This document shows, piece by piece, positions 19,047 to 27,833 of a stretch of DNA of 64,000 nucleotides; the stretch's first letter is position 1; the number at the start of each line of letters is the position of its first letter. The position numbers and the translations under genes are program-made. This DNA is from Lentilactobacillus sunkii DSM 19904 (GTDB lineage: Bacteria; Bacillota; Bacilli; Lactobacillales; Lactobacillaceae): positions 1 through 64,000 of the forward strand of contig NZ_AZEA01000013.1 of the NCBI RefSeq assembly GCF_001435575.1, in the 5' to 3' direction. Under the pieces are notes generated by a model. That model was not told the DNA's origin, ran no database searches, and was given only the letters and a program-made list of their open reading frames with translations.

Positions 19047-20630
19047 TTAATTCGAATAATTGTAGTAAACATTAACCGGCTGACCAATCGTTCCATTCAA
19101 TGTTGACGTTGCGGTGTAATTGATTGTCTCCCAGCTAAGTTGAATATTGGTTCCACCATAACTGCCTGCCGGTACTGTAAATACCGGGTATTTAGGTGAC
19201 TGAAGGGTGAATAAGCTTGGATTGCTTCTGATGTAACCCATCAGTTGATCAGCGGTAAACGTGGTTCCCGTGTTGGCATTATTGTTGGTGAAATTCAATC
19301 CACTTGGAACAACGTATTGATTTTGAGCTGCCTGCTTGAATGTTGCGTTGATTGAACTCAGAATCTGAGCCCCGTTAGCCTGTGGATCTCTGTACGCATT
19401 GGTTAACGCACTCAAAATAATATTCAATTGCGTGCTTGAGAATCCATTAAGCGTGGTTGCGGTCAAATATCCCGGTTGAAAACCACTGGTGTTCGGATCA
19501 GCGTCTGGGAAGTTGGCTCCTGCATCAACAATTCCTTGTGTTGTTCCAGTCAGTGCGTGAGCTTGTGTCCCAGTTGATGAACCGTAAGGTGTAATCGTAC
19601 TAAACGCTGTGTTGGTAGCTGTGCTGACTACTGAAATATCAACGGTTCCAGTTCCAAATTTTGCTGCGGCGAGAGCGGCTTTTTGAGCAGTCGTCAGATC
19701 GGCACTTCCCAACTTATAGCCACTGTTATTAAGGGCTGCGTTCATGCCGGCAATCAAGCTGCTGGCAGTGCTGTCATTCAATACCCAAAGAGCAGAAGTC
19801 TGAGAATACTGACCAAGGGTGTTGCCCTTAACAGCATTGGCAACCGTGTAATCATAAGTCTTAACAATCTTGCCATTTGGATCAGTAAAGTTAATCCGAA
19901 CTGCGTTGTCAGCCTGTGGAGTCTGAACGGCAGTTAAGCTGCTAAGCTTGATCCAGCCGTTAACCCCCATTTGTGAGTTGTTGGTATTCAGAATATGAAC
20001 CCAAACATCACTGCTGCCTTCACGGGTCCGGTAGCCAATCTGGTCAATTGTAAAAGTTGCGTTGGCATATGGTGTGGTGTCGGTAACCTGCTTTCCAACC
20101 TTGTATTGCGTGTTTTGTGGAGAAATCCAGGTAACCGAATCATCACCGGTACCGGGGGTTGTTATCTTGTAAGTGGAAGTCTTTTGAGTATCGCTCAAAG
20201 TCGTTGAAGTAAACGTGTTGTAATCCGCAAGACCGCCGCCAAATGAAGCCTGACTCTTGCCACCATAAATCCAGCCACGGAAATTGCCGTCAAATGACAC
20301 AACCTTGTAGTAAACGGAACCACGGTTGGTCGTAGCGACCCTGTATGCACGGAAGTTGGCTGTTGAAACAGTCGCGTTAGCTAAAGTTTTGGCGGTTGCG
20401 GTATTAGCCAAAACTCTGGCTCCCCGTAGTGTGCCTGCTTTGTTATAAATAGCATTGCTGCCGTTAAGTGTCACGTTACGGGTTGTTGGGTCAGTGGTCA
20501 TTTTCTGATTCGAAGTAACCGATGCATAAGATTTTGCACTAACGTTTTGACCTTTAGCTGCCCCCACAGCAGCAACAAAACCCAGTGCAGTCATTGAGAT
20601 AAACAATGACTTTTTAAGATTTCTATTCAT
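19047..20630 (-). CDS. S-layer protein (Slp7, group II, single repeat)
   Basis: About 527 residues from ATG 20630 (MNRNLKKSLFISMTALGF), preceded by GGGAGG. Signal peptide cleaved near NVSA/KSYAS. The two wall-binding modules are present, but the second is diverged (WISPQNTQYKVGKQVTD; YRTREGSSDVWVHI). Only one copy of the repeat of about 100 residues is seen (ADNAVRINFTDPNGK..FGTGTVDISVV), against two in Slp4-Slp6. The C-terminus ends TIGQPVNVYYNYSN. Intact. Confidence 0.88.
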   Translation of the reverse strand: MNRNLKKSLFISMTALGFVAAVGAAKGQNVSAKSYASVTSNQKMTTDPTTRNVTLNGSNAIYNKAGTLRGARVLANTATAKTLANATVSTANFRAYRVATTNRGSVYYKVVSFDGNFRGWIYGGKSQASFGGGLADYNTFTSTTLSDTQKTSTYKITTPGTGDDSVTWISPQNTQYKVGKQVTDTTPYANATFTIDQIGYRTREGSSDVWVHILNTNNSQMGVNGWIKLSSLTAVQTPQADNAVRINFTDPNGKIVKTYDYTVANAVKGNTLGQYSQTSALWVLNDSTASSLIAGMNAALNNSGYKLGSADLTTAQKAALAAAKFGTGTVDISVVSTATNTAFSTITPYGSSTGTQAHALTGTTQGIVDAGANFPDADPNTSGFQPGYLTATTLNGFSSTQLNIILSALTNAYRDPQANGAQILSSINATFKQAAQNQYVVPSGLNFTNNNANTGTTFTADQLMGYIRSNPSLFTLQSPKYPVFTVPAGSYGGTNIQLSWETINYTATSTLNGTIGQPVNVYYNYSN

Positions 20631-20730
20631 ATGGATCGCCTCCCAATAATATGTTCCCTGATTCACCTATATTTTACGACACGCAATATAGTTAACCTAG
20701 CAAACAGACTTTTCAAGTTAGACAAAAAAA

Positions 20731-20760
20731 TCCTCGAATCAGCCGAAGCTAATTCGAGGA
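20731..20760 (-). terminator. terminator of Slp8
   Basis: Stem TCCTCGAAT / ATTCGAGGA followed by a run of seven T on the minus strand, 15 bases after the Slp8 stop. Its presence right after the short gene argues that Slp8 is not simply a recently truncated longer gene. Confidence 0.9.
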
Positions 20761-20775
20761 AATTAAATATTTGAA

Positions 20776-21507
20776 TTATTGAATTGTACCTGTTGCAGTT
20801 AAGCCTGAAAGCTTAATCCAGCCGTTGGCAACGGTGTATGCAGGTTGAGTAGCAACGATGTATACCCATGTGTCGCCTTCTTGAGTACGAGTTCCAATTC
20901 TGTCAAGACGGAATCGTGCTTCACCATAATTGGTAGTGTTATCAACTTGGCGATCATCATGATCCAACTTGTATTGTGTATACATTGGATCTTCATAAGT
21001 AGCACTCTTACCATCATTGGCAATCCCTGGAGTAGTGATTCGGTAAACAGTGGTCTTTTGTGTTGGAGTCAAAGTACCTTCAGTGAAGGTGTTGGTTGAC
21101 TTAATACCACCGGCAAAACCGCCACGATCTGCAGTCATCTTACCACCGTAAATCCAGCCACGGTATGTGCCGTCAAATGAGACAACCTTGTAGTATACAG
21201 AGTTGCGGCTGGTTGTCGCAATTCGATATGCACGAAGATTATTCTTTGATTGACGTTCGTTGATCAGGTCCTTGATGGTTGAAGTAGTTGCAACAACCCG
21301 GGCACTCTTCAATGTACCAGCCTTGTTATAAAGAGCGTTAGATCCGGTAAATACAACATTTCTGTTGTATGGATTAGTCTTTAAAACTTCGTTCATCGTA
21401 ATGTGTGGATAAGACTTCTTGGCGCTGGCATTGGTTGTCCCTGCAACCGCAAACAAGCCAAGTGCTGCAACTGAAACAAATAATGATTTCTTCAAATTTA
21501 ATTTCAT
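20776..21507 (-). CDS. anchor-only S-layer-like protein (Slp8)
   Basis: 243 residues from ATG 21507 (MKLNLKKSLFVSVAALGLF), after GGGAGGGG. It has a signal peptide and both wall-binding modules ([67 protein letters not shown] in segments), then stops at WIKLSGLTATGTIQ. That is exactly where the assembly domain begins in the paralogues, and a proper terminator follows. The modules are more diverged than those of the full-length genes. It may cap, space or compete for wall sites, but that is inference. Confidence 0.85.
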   Translation of the reverse strand: MKLNLKKSLFVSVAALGLFAVAGTTNASAKKSYPHITMNEVLKTNPYNRNVVFTGSNALYNKAGTLKSARVVATTSTIKDLINERQSKNNLRAYRIATTSRNSVYYKVVSFDGTYRGWIYGGKMTADRGGFAGGIKSTNTFTEGTLTPTQKTTVYRITTPGIANDGKSATYEDPMYTQYKLDHDDRQVDNTTNYGEARFRLDRIGTRTQEGDTWVYIVATQPAYTVANGWIKLSGLTATGTIQ

Positions 21508-21604
21508 ACTTGTACCCCTCCCAGTTAATATTTAGTACAGTTCTATTATACCGTAAATGTGGGTAGGATTGATAATTACGCAGATTAAGATATTGTGACA
21601 AATT

Positions 21605-21639
21605 AAATGAGTCGTTTGTGAAAACAAAACGACTCATTT
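21605..21639 (-). terminator. terminator of the 21696 lipoprotein gene
   Basis: Stem AAATGAGTCGTTT / AAACGACTCATTT around a nine-base loop, in the gap between the lipoprotein stop and Slp8. Confidence 0.75.
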
Positions 21640-21695
21640 GAATTTGTGTAGACATATTAATTTAATTGAATATCAAACGTCGTGAAGAATAATGC

Positions 21696-22454
21696 TTATT
21701 TGGTCTTAAATGTCTTTGCTTGTGATTTTACACTTGCTGGAACATCAAAAGCTTTAACCTTGTTGACATTCGAATATTTGCCCTTTATATCGGAATTTGC
21801 AGTTTGACCAGAAGCACTATCACTATATTTCATCTGAATTGAAGACTTAACAGGTAAATATGATTTCTTGTTAATCGTATACTTAAAACTAAAATGACTA
21901 ACCGTAACACCCTTTAACAATTTATTAACAGCCGCTTCGGGAACATTGGAATTCATCTGCTTTCTTAAAATACTTTTAACTGCTTTAGAAGCATATTTGC
22001 CCTTACCACTATATGAAAGTACATAAGTGGATTTGTTTGTCTTCAGAGAAACATGATCCTTAATGGCTTGTAATGTTTCTACAGATTGGGAAACATTCAT
22101 CTGCTTTAGCATAGCTTCACCGGTTTGTTCACTAGTAGATCCTGTTTGTTTATACCATTTTTTTGTATTATTCATATAAGCAGTGTTTCCTTTAATGTAA
22201 TATCCACCAAATGGATTTCCATCGGAAGTCTGAGTAACCTTAATAATTGTGGGATTAGTTCGGAATTTGCCAACAACCCCATTTTTAGATGTTGTGCCAC
22301 CGCTAGTACTATTAACTTTCAGATCAACATGGGCGCTTTTAACTGACTTACCGGCTTTTATAGCATGTGATGAAACATCGGCAGCATTAGGCCCTGCACA
22401 ACCTGCAACAACCATACTCAAAAGAACCGCACCAATAACTATACTTTTTTTCAT
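21696..22454 (-). CDS. secreted lipoprotein, LppX/LprG-like fold (DUF6612-type)
   Basis: About 252 residues from ATG 22454 (MKKSIVIGAVLL) after GAGGAGA. The lipobox VVAGC predicts lipidation at Cys near residue 19. The mature part looks like the DUF6612/LolA-like lipoproteins of Firmicutes: an alpha segment (AIKAGKSVKSAHVDLKV), then a beta-rich body with paired aromatic strands (GGYYIKGNTAYMNNTKKWYKQ) and DVPASVKSQAKTF at the end. Role unknown; related folds bind lipids. It is flanked by S-layer genes but has its own terminator. Confidence 0.65.
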   Translation of the reverse strand: MKKSIVIGAVLLSMVVAGCAGPNAADVSSHAIKAGKSVKSAHVDLKVNSTSGGTTSKNGVVGKFRTNPTIIKVTQTSDGNPFGGYYIKGNTAYMNNTKKWYKQTGSTSEQTGEAMLKQMNVSQSVETLQAIKDHVSLKTNKSTYVLSYSGKGKYASKAVKSILRKQMNSNVPEAAVNKLLKGVTVSHFSFKYTINKKSYLPVKSSIQMKYSDSASGQTANSDIKGKYSNVNKVKAFDVPASVKSQAKTFKTK

Positions 22455-22654
22455 CTTAATCTCCTCATACAATTTTTAATAACCATTATTAGCATATCAC
22501 GGATAGATAATCGCTACGAGTAATTTATAAAATGTTTGAGAAAAACTTGGGCAAGCTTAAAAACCATCAATATTAATAAGTTTGCAGTCATAACCGAAAT
22601 AAATTAAATCAGCAATGCGGATCGGAAACCACAATTTTCATAACCAACACAAAA

Positions 22655-22680
22655 AGGGCTGAACATAAAGTTCAGCCCTT
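22655..22680 (-). terminator. terminator of Slp9
   Basis: Stem AAGGGCTGAAC / GTTCAGCCCTT region followed by T residues on the minus strand, 35 bases beyond the end of the Slp9 frame. Confidence 0.85.
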
Positions 22681-22714
22681 CAGATTCAAGTTAAATCTCA
22701 ACTAAAAGTTGAAA

Positions 22715-24418
22715 TTATCCTTGAACACCGTTCCACATATCCTTCAAACTCTTAGCAGCATAAGCGGCTGAGTCATCAGTAATAGTGTATTCGTGACGTG
22801 ATCCATTTGAACTACCTTGGATAGCACCGGCACGGCCTTCATCTTGGATAGCTACACCAGGAACATTGAAGATAGGTGCCCAGCTGTTACCAAGACCTGA
22901 ACCGTTAACAACATTCTTAGTTAAGTCACTAAATGTGATCTGGTAAACGTTAACTTTGTGGCCAACCATGTTCTGGCTAAGAATACCACCCTTGTTGTTA
23001 CCATTACCATTCAAGTCGTTTTGGCTCAAACGGTTAGTCATGTTAAGCAAGTCATACCAGTTACCATCAGTAGCGTAGTAAATAGTATTCAAGCTGTTGT
23101 CATCCAATGCGGATTGAACATTCTTGATGCTTACAATCTTACCAGTGTTACCACTCAAAGCAGGGTTAGTAACGATTTGTTGTGCCCAAGCATCGGCAGG
23201 AGCACCAACACCCTTAGAGTTTTCGAAGTATACTAGTGGAGTCTACTTAGCATGCAAGTTAGCGTTATCAAGGAACTTGAAGCTCTTGAAGAAGTGTTGA
23301 CCTTCCTCTTTGTTCAAAGTGATAGTAATGGTTTGACCATAACTAGCACCCTTGATAGCTGCGTTGTTAGCATCATTTTGTGCATTAGTAATACCAGTCC
23401 AGTTGTAACCAGTGATACCAGCTGCTTCAGTAAGGTATTGATATGCAAGACCTTGAATTGTAGCAACAGGTGAAGTAAGTTCATGGTTACCGGCAAGCTT
23501 GTTAAGGGTTGCCCATGGATTTGCATCAGTAGTACCCTTTGTCCAAACAACAGTCTTAAGTTCTTTACCGTTTTGGTCTACAAACTTAACACCAATTTGG
23601 TTAGCGCCAACTTTAGTAGTTGGTGTAACTGGAGTAGTTGGTGTAGCTTGCTTCAATGCACTGTACTTGATCCAGCCATTTGCTTTAGCATTGGCAGCGT
23701 CAGTAGCAGCGATCTTAACCCAAAGGTCACCTTCACGGGTACGAGTAGTAGCGTCGGTTACCTTGAAAGTAGCGTCCTTGTATGGAGTTGAGTCAGTGAT
23801 TACACGGCCCTTTTTGTATTGTGTCCATGCAGGGTAGCTGTAAGTTACTTGAGTACCATCATTGGCAGTACCAGTGGTAGCAATCTTGTAAGTAGCAGCC
23901 TTTTGAGTGGCACTTAAACCATTAGATTGGTTTGCAGTGTTAATTGAAGCTGATGAGTTTACTGAACCGTTTGCATCTGGGTTAGCTGCAGGTGCTGTAA
24001 CAGTGTTGTATGAATCAATTCCACCAGCAAAGGCTGATTGACTCTTACCACCATAGATCCAGCCACGGTAGGTCTTATCGAATGATACGATCTTGTAGTA
24101 AACTGATCCACGGTTAGTAGTAGCAACACGGTATACACGCCAGTTCTTTTGGCCAGTCTTGTTATCCTTTAAGTTAGCCAAAGTACTCTTGGTAGCAACG
24201 GTCTTGGCACCTTTCAAGGTACCTGCCTTAGTATAAAGTGCGTTTGAGCCATTAACATTAACGTTACGAGTAGTAGCGTCGGTAGTTAATGCCTTGTTTG
24301 ATGTAACCTTAGCATAGCTCTTTGCTGATGCAGTGTTAGCGTTAGCTGAACCTGCAACTGCGACGAAGCCTAATGCTGCTAAGCCTACAAATAATGATTT
24401 CTTCAAGCTTGATTTCAT
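22715..24418 (-). pseudogene. S-layer protein Slp9, interrupted by an in-frame TAG
   Basis: The gene starts at ATG 24418 ([18 protein letters not shown]) after GGAGGAG. It encodes a signal peptide, both wall-binding modules and the opening of an assembly domain unlike those of groups I and II (TKVGANQIGVKFVDQNGKEL). After 391 residues a TAG at 23243-23245 stops translation (NLHAK-stop-TPLVYFENSKGV). The frame then stays open for another 175 codons to TAA at 22715, with a proper terminator beyond, so a single base change separates it from a protein of about 567 residues. The N-terminal half is group I by its linker (PDANGSVNSSASIN). The truncated 391-residue product may still be made and exported. 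No start site for the 3' part is evident. Confidence 0.85.
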
Positions 24419-24801
24419 TATTGCGTCTCCTCCAATATGATAAAAAATTTTGTAGTTCACTAGGTTTATGTAACCCGTACTCATAGTGTACCCCATTACT
24501 GAGAACGCTTCAAGTAGAGCTGACCTAAACTTTCTACAACATTAATAATAGCTTCTTATTACTTATATCGCAAGATAATTGAACTGATAACTTGGAATTG
24601 AAACACTTGCAACGATTTTGTAACACAGTGTTCCCATTGGGCGTCATGATGGCGTTAGTTACTGCCTTTTTGTAAGTGATTTGTTCGGGATTTGAGGTCA
24701 TTTTTGATAATGCATGCATTATGGCATAGCAAAAGGGCCAACAATGGAATTGCTTCCATTGTTGGCCCTTTATCGTAGCTGTAGCTAATTACCCTTATGA
24801 A
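24419..24801. other. Slp9 leader region and DUF2922 terminator
   Basis: A 383-base gap. The Slp9 ribosome binding site is at its left edge. The middle is AT-rich with no convincing gene; a 61-residue minus-strand frame at 24534-24719 lacks a ribosome binding site and is not called. The terminator at 24733-24770 closes the right end. Confidence 0.5.
24733..24770 (-). terminator. terminator of the sigma/DUF1659/DUF2922 group
   Basis: Perfect 16-base stem AAGGGCCAACAATGGA / TCCATTGTTGGCCCTT, oriented to end the minus-strand transcript coming from 24802. Confidence 0.92.
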
Positions 24802-25029
24802 TTATTCGCCGCGGGTATCGAACAATTTGTTGATTTCAGTCTTTCGATATTGAGCAGCGATTGGTGTGGCGTATGGATCAACGCCGTCACGATCGAACAT
24901 CTTTAACTTAGAGATGTCTTCCATGGCTTTGGTAACAGTTTCTGCACTCAAGTCCCCGTTGGCATAGTTGATTGACAGAGTCTTAAGCTTTTCGTCTGAT
25001 GATTTGAATACCAATTCTAATTTACGCAT
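24802..25029 (-). CDS. DUF2922 family protein
   Basis: 75 residues, starting MRKLELVFKSSDEK with GAGGAAAC upstream. The LxLxFKSxxxKxxTLSI opening and the closing AQYRKTEIxxLF match the small DUF2922 family of lactobacilli and bacilli, whose function is unknown. It lies 29 bases after the DUF1659 gene and shares its terminator, so the two are co-transcribed. Confidence 0.75.
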   Translation of the reverse strand: MRKLELVFKSSDEKLKTLSINYANGDLSAETVTKAMEDISKLKMFDRDGVDPYATPIAAQYRKTEINKLFDTRGE

Positions 25030-25058
25030 GTGTGTTTCCTCCTATTAATTAGTTATAA

Positions 25059-25307
25059 TTACGCTTGTGGTGCGGCTGGTGCAGTCTGAGCTTTTGGTGC
25101 ATCGCTTAATTCAACGTGATCAGTTGAAGATACGGCTGCGTCAGTGATGTTGCCATCAATGAGGTCTTCAAGGATCTTACCGAATGCGGCGATCTTTTCT
25201 GCAGTTACATTTTGAGCAACGTACGCAAAAGAATGCTTAACACCCTTCTTATGATCCTCATTGACCAACGTAAAGCTAACATTTGATTTCATCCAATCTT
25301 TTTGCAT
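25059..25307 (-). CDS. DUF1659 family protein
   Basis: About 82 residues from ATG 25307 (MQKDWMKSNVSF), which has AAGGAGA at better spacing than the ATG six bases earlier. The body is KxSFxYVAQNVTAEKIAAFGKILEDLIDG, typical of the DUF1659 family; an Ala/Pro-rich tail (APKAQTAPAAPQA) is unusual. Function unknown. It lies about 100 bases after the sigma factor gene and is paired with DUF2922. Confidence 0.7.
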   Translation of the reverse strand: MQKDWMKSNVSFTLVNEDHKKGVKHSFAYVAQNVTAEKIAAFGKILEDLIDGNITDAAVSSTDHVELSDAPKAQTAPAAPQA

Positions 25308-25408
25308 GTTCATTCTCCTTTTGACTTTTTAATTTGTAAGTCGTTGGCGCCAACCCTTACATATACTAGTAACGAAATGAGGGGGCCAAAGTGTTCAGAT
25401 TATTTTGA

Positions 25409-25945
25409 TTATTTTTGGAATTTCTTGATCACACCCCGCCGCCACTGGTATACGGTGGTTCTGGACGCTTCACACTCCCGGGCAATTTCTGAGATATTCA
25501 TGCCATAATCATATGCCAGTGTGAGATAGCGAGTCTCATCGGATGTCAGCTGCTTCATTAACTCATCGGAAAGAATGTGAGTGTCATAGTAGCCGACAGA
25601 CTTCTTCTTATCCTCAAGTTCTTCCATCAAGTTGGTTTTATCATCAGGTTCTTCTATGCCTGCGCGGTGGCGCATTTCTTTTCGGAGGTAATCCAACAGG
25701 TACCAATAGACACCCTGGTAGATGAAGACCAGATAGGAGTCGGGTTCTTTGTTGAGACCGATCGCCTGGATATACTTCTCGACGAACGCCACCATCCCCT
25801 CTTGCACCAGGTCATCATAGTAGGGATTGTCCCGGCGGATATATAGCTTCTTCAGCACGCCGTACACCACCAGTTCATGGTCGCCGTCCAGCAGAAAGTT
25901 GAATGCGTCTTGGTACAGTTCGATTTGCTTCTTGTCGTGTGTCAT
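25409..25945 (-). CDS. small sigma-70 family RNA polymerase sigma factor
   Basis: 178 residues from ATG 25945. Region 2-like helices are at about 30-90 (YYDDLVQEGMVAFVEKYI; VFIYQGVYWYLLDYLRKEMRH). A region 4 helix-turn-helix occupies the last 45 residues (LTSDETRYLTLAYDYGMNISEIARECEASRTTVYQWRRGV). Length and layout resemble ComX/SigH-like factors of lactobacilli, but competence control is not shown by the sequence. The DUF1659/DUF2922 pair just downstream may be part of the same unit or under its control. Confidence 0.75.
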   Translation of the reverse strand: MTHDKKQIELYQDAFNFLLDGDHELVVYGVLKKLYIRRDNPYYDDLVQEGMVAFVEKYIQAIGLNKEPDSYLVFIYQGVYWYLLDYLRKEMRHRAGIEEPDDKTNLMEELEDKKKSVGYYDTHILSDELMKQLTSDETRYLTLAYDYGMNISEIARECEASRTTVYQWRRGVIKKFQK

Positions 25946-25976
25946 TATGAATCCACCTTGTCTTTTTTAGTGATCC

Positions 25977-26028
25977 ATTGGCCAATGTCACAAGAAAGAA
26001 GTATATATAGGAAGAAGTAGGCGAACAA
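25977..26028 (-). promoter_or_regulatory. promoter of the sigma factor gene with ATTGGCCAAT palindrome
   Basis: On the minus strand a -35 TTGTTC (26023-26028), a 17-base spacer and a -10 TATACT (26000-26005) lie 55-83 bases before the ATG. The perfect palindrome ATTGGCCAAT (25977-25986) sits just after the expected transcription start and could be an operator. Confidence 0.55.
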
Positions 26029-26290
26029 CGGGACAGTTTTGGCGTTGAAAATGCGTGAAAACACTGGGATTGGCGGTTTTCAGTGAGGTGGATGCTGGCG
26101 ATTTTTTTGAAATTTGAATATTTTTCAGAGTTCTTACGTATATATGCGGTTATCCGCGCATCCCTCGTTTTCATCGAGGCTCCATTGCCAGGTTATCTGA
26201 ATTCTGGTGTAAGATTGAAAGAGGCAATATCATTTGGAGCATCATAATGATGACTGCTGGAGTTTGTTTACTAATATAGGAGGTTCACAT

Positions 26291-26707
26291 ATGGCAACTT
26301 TAAGTAACGAACAAAAACAACTGGTAAAAGACGCATTCGGCTTTGTGGCAACCGTTGATGAAAACGGCAATCCACAGATCGGCCCCAAGGGAACACTGCG
26401 GGTACTGGATGATGAACATTTAATTTACAACGAAGAGACCGGCCATCAATCATGGCATAACGTTCAGGTCAATCCAAAGATTGCGGCCGCATTTCATCCC
26501 TTCCCTGGAATGAAAGGTTTCCGGGTCGAAGGTCGAGCTACGATTCATCAAGATGATGATATCTTTAAGGAAGCACAAGAATGGGCTTCAGAGAAGAAGC
26601 TGCCTAAAGCACTCGCTGCCGTGGTCATCTCAGTTGACCGCACGGTTAGCTTGGATGCCGGCAAGAACGCAGGTATCGAAATTGAGAACAAACCTGTAAA
26701 AGACTAA
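26291..26707 (+). CDS. pyridoxamine 5'-phosphate oxidase-like flavoprotein
   Basis: About 138 residues from ATG 26291, which follows AGGAGG at good spacing; an upstream in-frame extension is rejected. The fold is the FMN-binding split barrel (FGFVATVDENGNPQIGPKGTLRVLDDEHLIYNE in segments). The family contains oxidases and reductases of unknown substrate. Nothing around it points to a pathway. Confidence 0.75.
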   Translation: MATLSNEQKQLVKDAFGFVATVDENGNPQIGPKGTLRVLDDEHLIYNEETGHQSWHNVQVNPKIAAAFHPFPGMKGFRVEGRATIHQDDDIFKEAQEWASEKKLPKALAAVVISVDRTVSLDAGKNAGIEIENKPVKD

Positions 26708-26734
26708 TTAACAGAATATATTTTAAATAAGCAG

Positions 26735-26768
26735 GCCCCTTGAATTGGATTTCTCCAGTTCAAGGGGC
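26735..26768 (+). terminator. terminator of the PPOX-like gene (copy 1 of a duplicated element)
   Basis: Stem GCCCCTTGAA / TTCAAGGGGC with an inner TGGA/TCCA pairing and TTTTT after it. The bases tgtttttgcgtataat follow, exactly as at 28849-28864. See the finding on the flanked cassette. Confidence 0.88.
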
Positions 26769-26840
26769 TGTTTTTGCGTATAATCCTGAACACCCTCCTT
26801 CATTGCTGACTACCGCAACAGCTATTTTTCAAAGCAAAAA

Positions 26841-26868
26841 AAGCCAGCCAATAGATATTGGCCAGCTT
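26841..26868 (-). terminator. terminator of the 26916-28515 operon
   Basis: Stem GCCAATA / TATTGGC extended by AAGC/GCTT, then seven T residues on the minus strand. Confidence 0.8.
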
Positions 26869-26915
26869 CTTAATAACAATTTTCCCAAACTTATTTATCC
26901 AAGAGATAGTGTTGT

Positions 26916-27833
26916 TTAGTTGTTAGTTGGTACGCTGCTGACATGAATGTCAACGCTCCACAAATTGAGATTTGCCCCCAGATCAGGATCATTCGGATCA
27001 TCTCGTAATAGTGGACTTGGTGCAACTGCATCCAGGTAAATAGTCGTATCGGCTTGTGCCTTAAAAGAAATGTTGTTTATGGTGACGCCTGCAATTTTAG
27101 AATCGGCTTTCAAGTCTGAAACCTTTTCCGAACCAACATCACTCATCGTTGTTGCCGAACTTGAAAGGCCGACTTCCAGCTGAGTTGGGAAAGGTTTCTG
27201 CAGTGCTGCAGTGTGGAGATTGTCAGCACGTGTTTGAATCGTATAGGTTCTGCCCTTTTCAATATCGATTTTTTTCGACAAATCAACAGTTGTCCCGTCA
27301 TCCAACGTCTGACTATATTTAATGAGCTTAGGATTTGTATTGTCGGTCGGCGACTTGATCGCTGTATCAGCTTGAACTGCGGAACTAGGGAACAATCCAA
27401 GTCCCAGCGCAATCACGCCTCCAATGATACCTCCGATAATTGGGAAAATCAGTGAACCCGCGAAAAATAAAGTAGTAACCCCTAGAAGCAATAATGCTAC
27501 GGCACTCCCTATGATATTCAAGCCAGCGCCAAGAACTGCGGCTGGTACAAATATGAGTCCAAAAATTGTGAGTGCAAAAAGCACCGCCCCCACACTGTAT
27601 ATTCCTGTGTAGCTTAGGAATACTGCTAGTAATGCAACGTTTCCTGTAAAGATAGTTGATGTCATCGTAACTACCGGTAAGCCAACAACAAGTGCTCCTA
27701 CAGCAATACCGTTCAGGATGCTTTCAAGCCAGGTATCCTTATTATTACGGTTCACGCCAGTGCGTGCATCGGCATCTTCTCGAGAGTACAAATATTTCTG
27801 CTCAGACAGCTTAAGTGTCTTCGCCCTTTGCAT
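26916..27833 (-). CDS. polytopic membrane protein with extracytoplasmic C-terminal domain (unrecognised)
   Basis: 305 residues. A charged N-terminus (1-32) is followed by about five hydrophobic segments between 38 and 150 with many Gly residues. After that comes a soluble region (about 155-305) that includes a beta-rich stretch (GRTYTIQTRADNLHTAAL; TIYLDAVAPSPLL). No family is recognised. Its start overlaps the end of the upstream secreted-protein gene by 23 bases, so the two are translationally coupled and probably act together at the membrane. Confidence 0.65.
   Translation of the reverse strand: MQRAKTLKLSEQKYLYSREDADARTGVNRNNKDTWLESILNGIAVGALVVGLPVVTMTSTIFTGNVALLAVFLSYTGIYSVGAVLFALTIFGLIFVPAAVLGAGLNIIGSAVALLLLGVTTLFFAGSLIFPIIGGIIGGVIALGLGLFPSSAVQADTAIKSPTDNTNPKLIKYSQTLDDGTTVDLSKKIDIEKGRTYTIQTRADNLHTAALQKPFPTQLEVGLSSSATTMSDVGSEKVSDLKADSKIAGVTINNISFKAQADTTIYLDAVAPSPLLRDDPNDPDLGANLNLWSVDIHVSSVPTNN

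Noticed and set aside
23243-23245. Recoded TAG (pyrrolysine or suppressor)
   Set aside because: No pyl gene or recoding signal is visible, and Lactobacillaceae are not known to use pyrrolysine. A point mutation is simpler.
25875-26174. 99-residue minus-strand frame covering the sigma factor promoter
   Set aside because: It overlaps the sigma gene start in another frame and has no ribosome binding site or recognisable domain.
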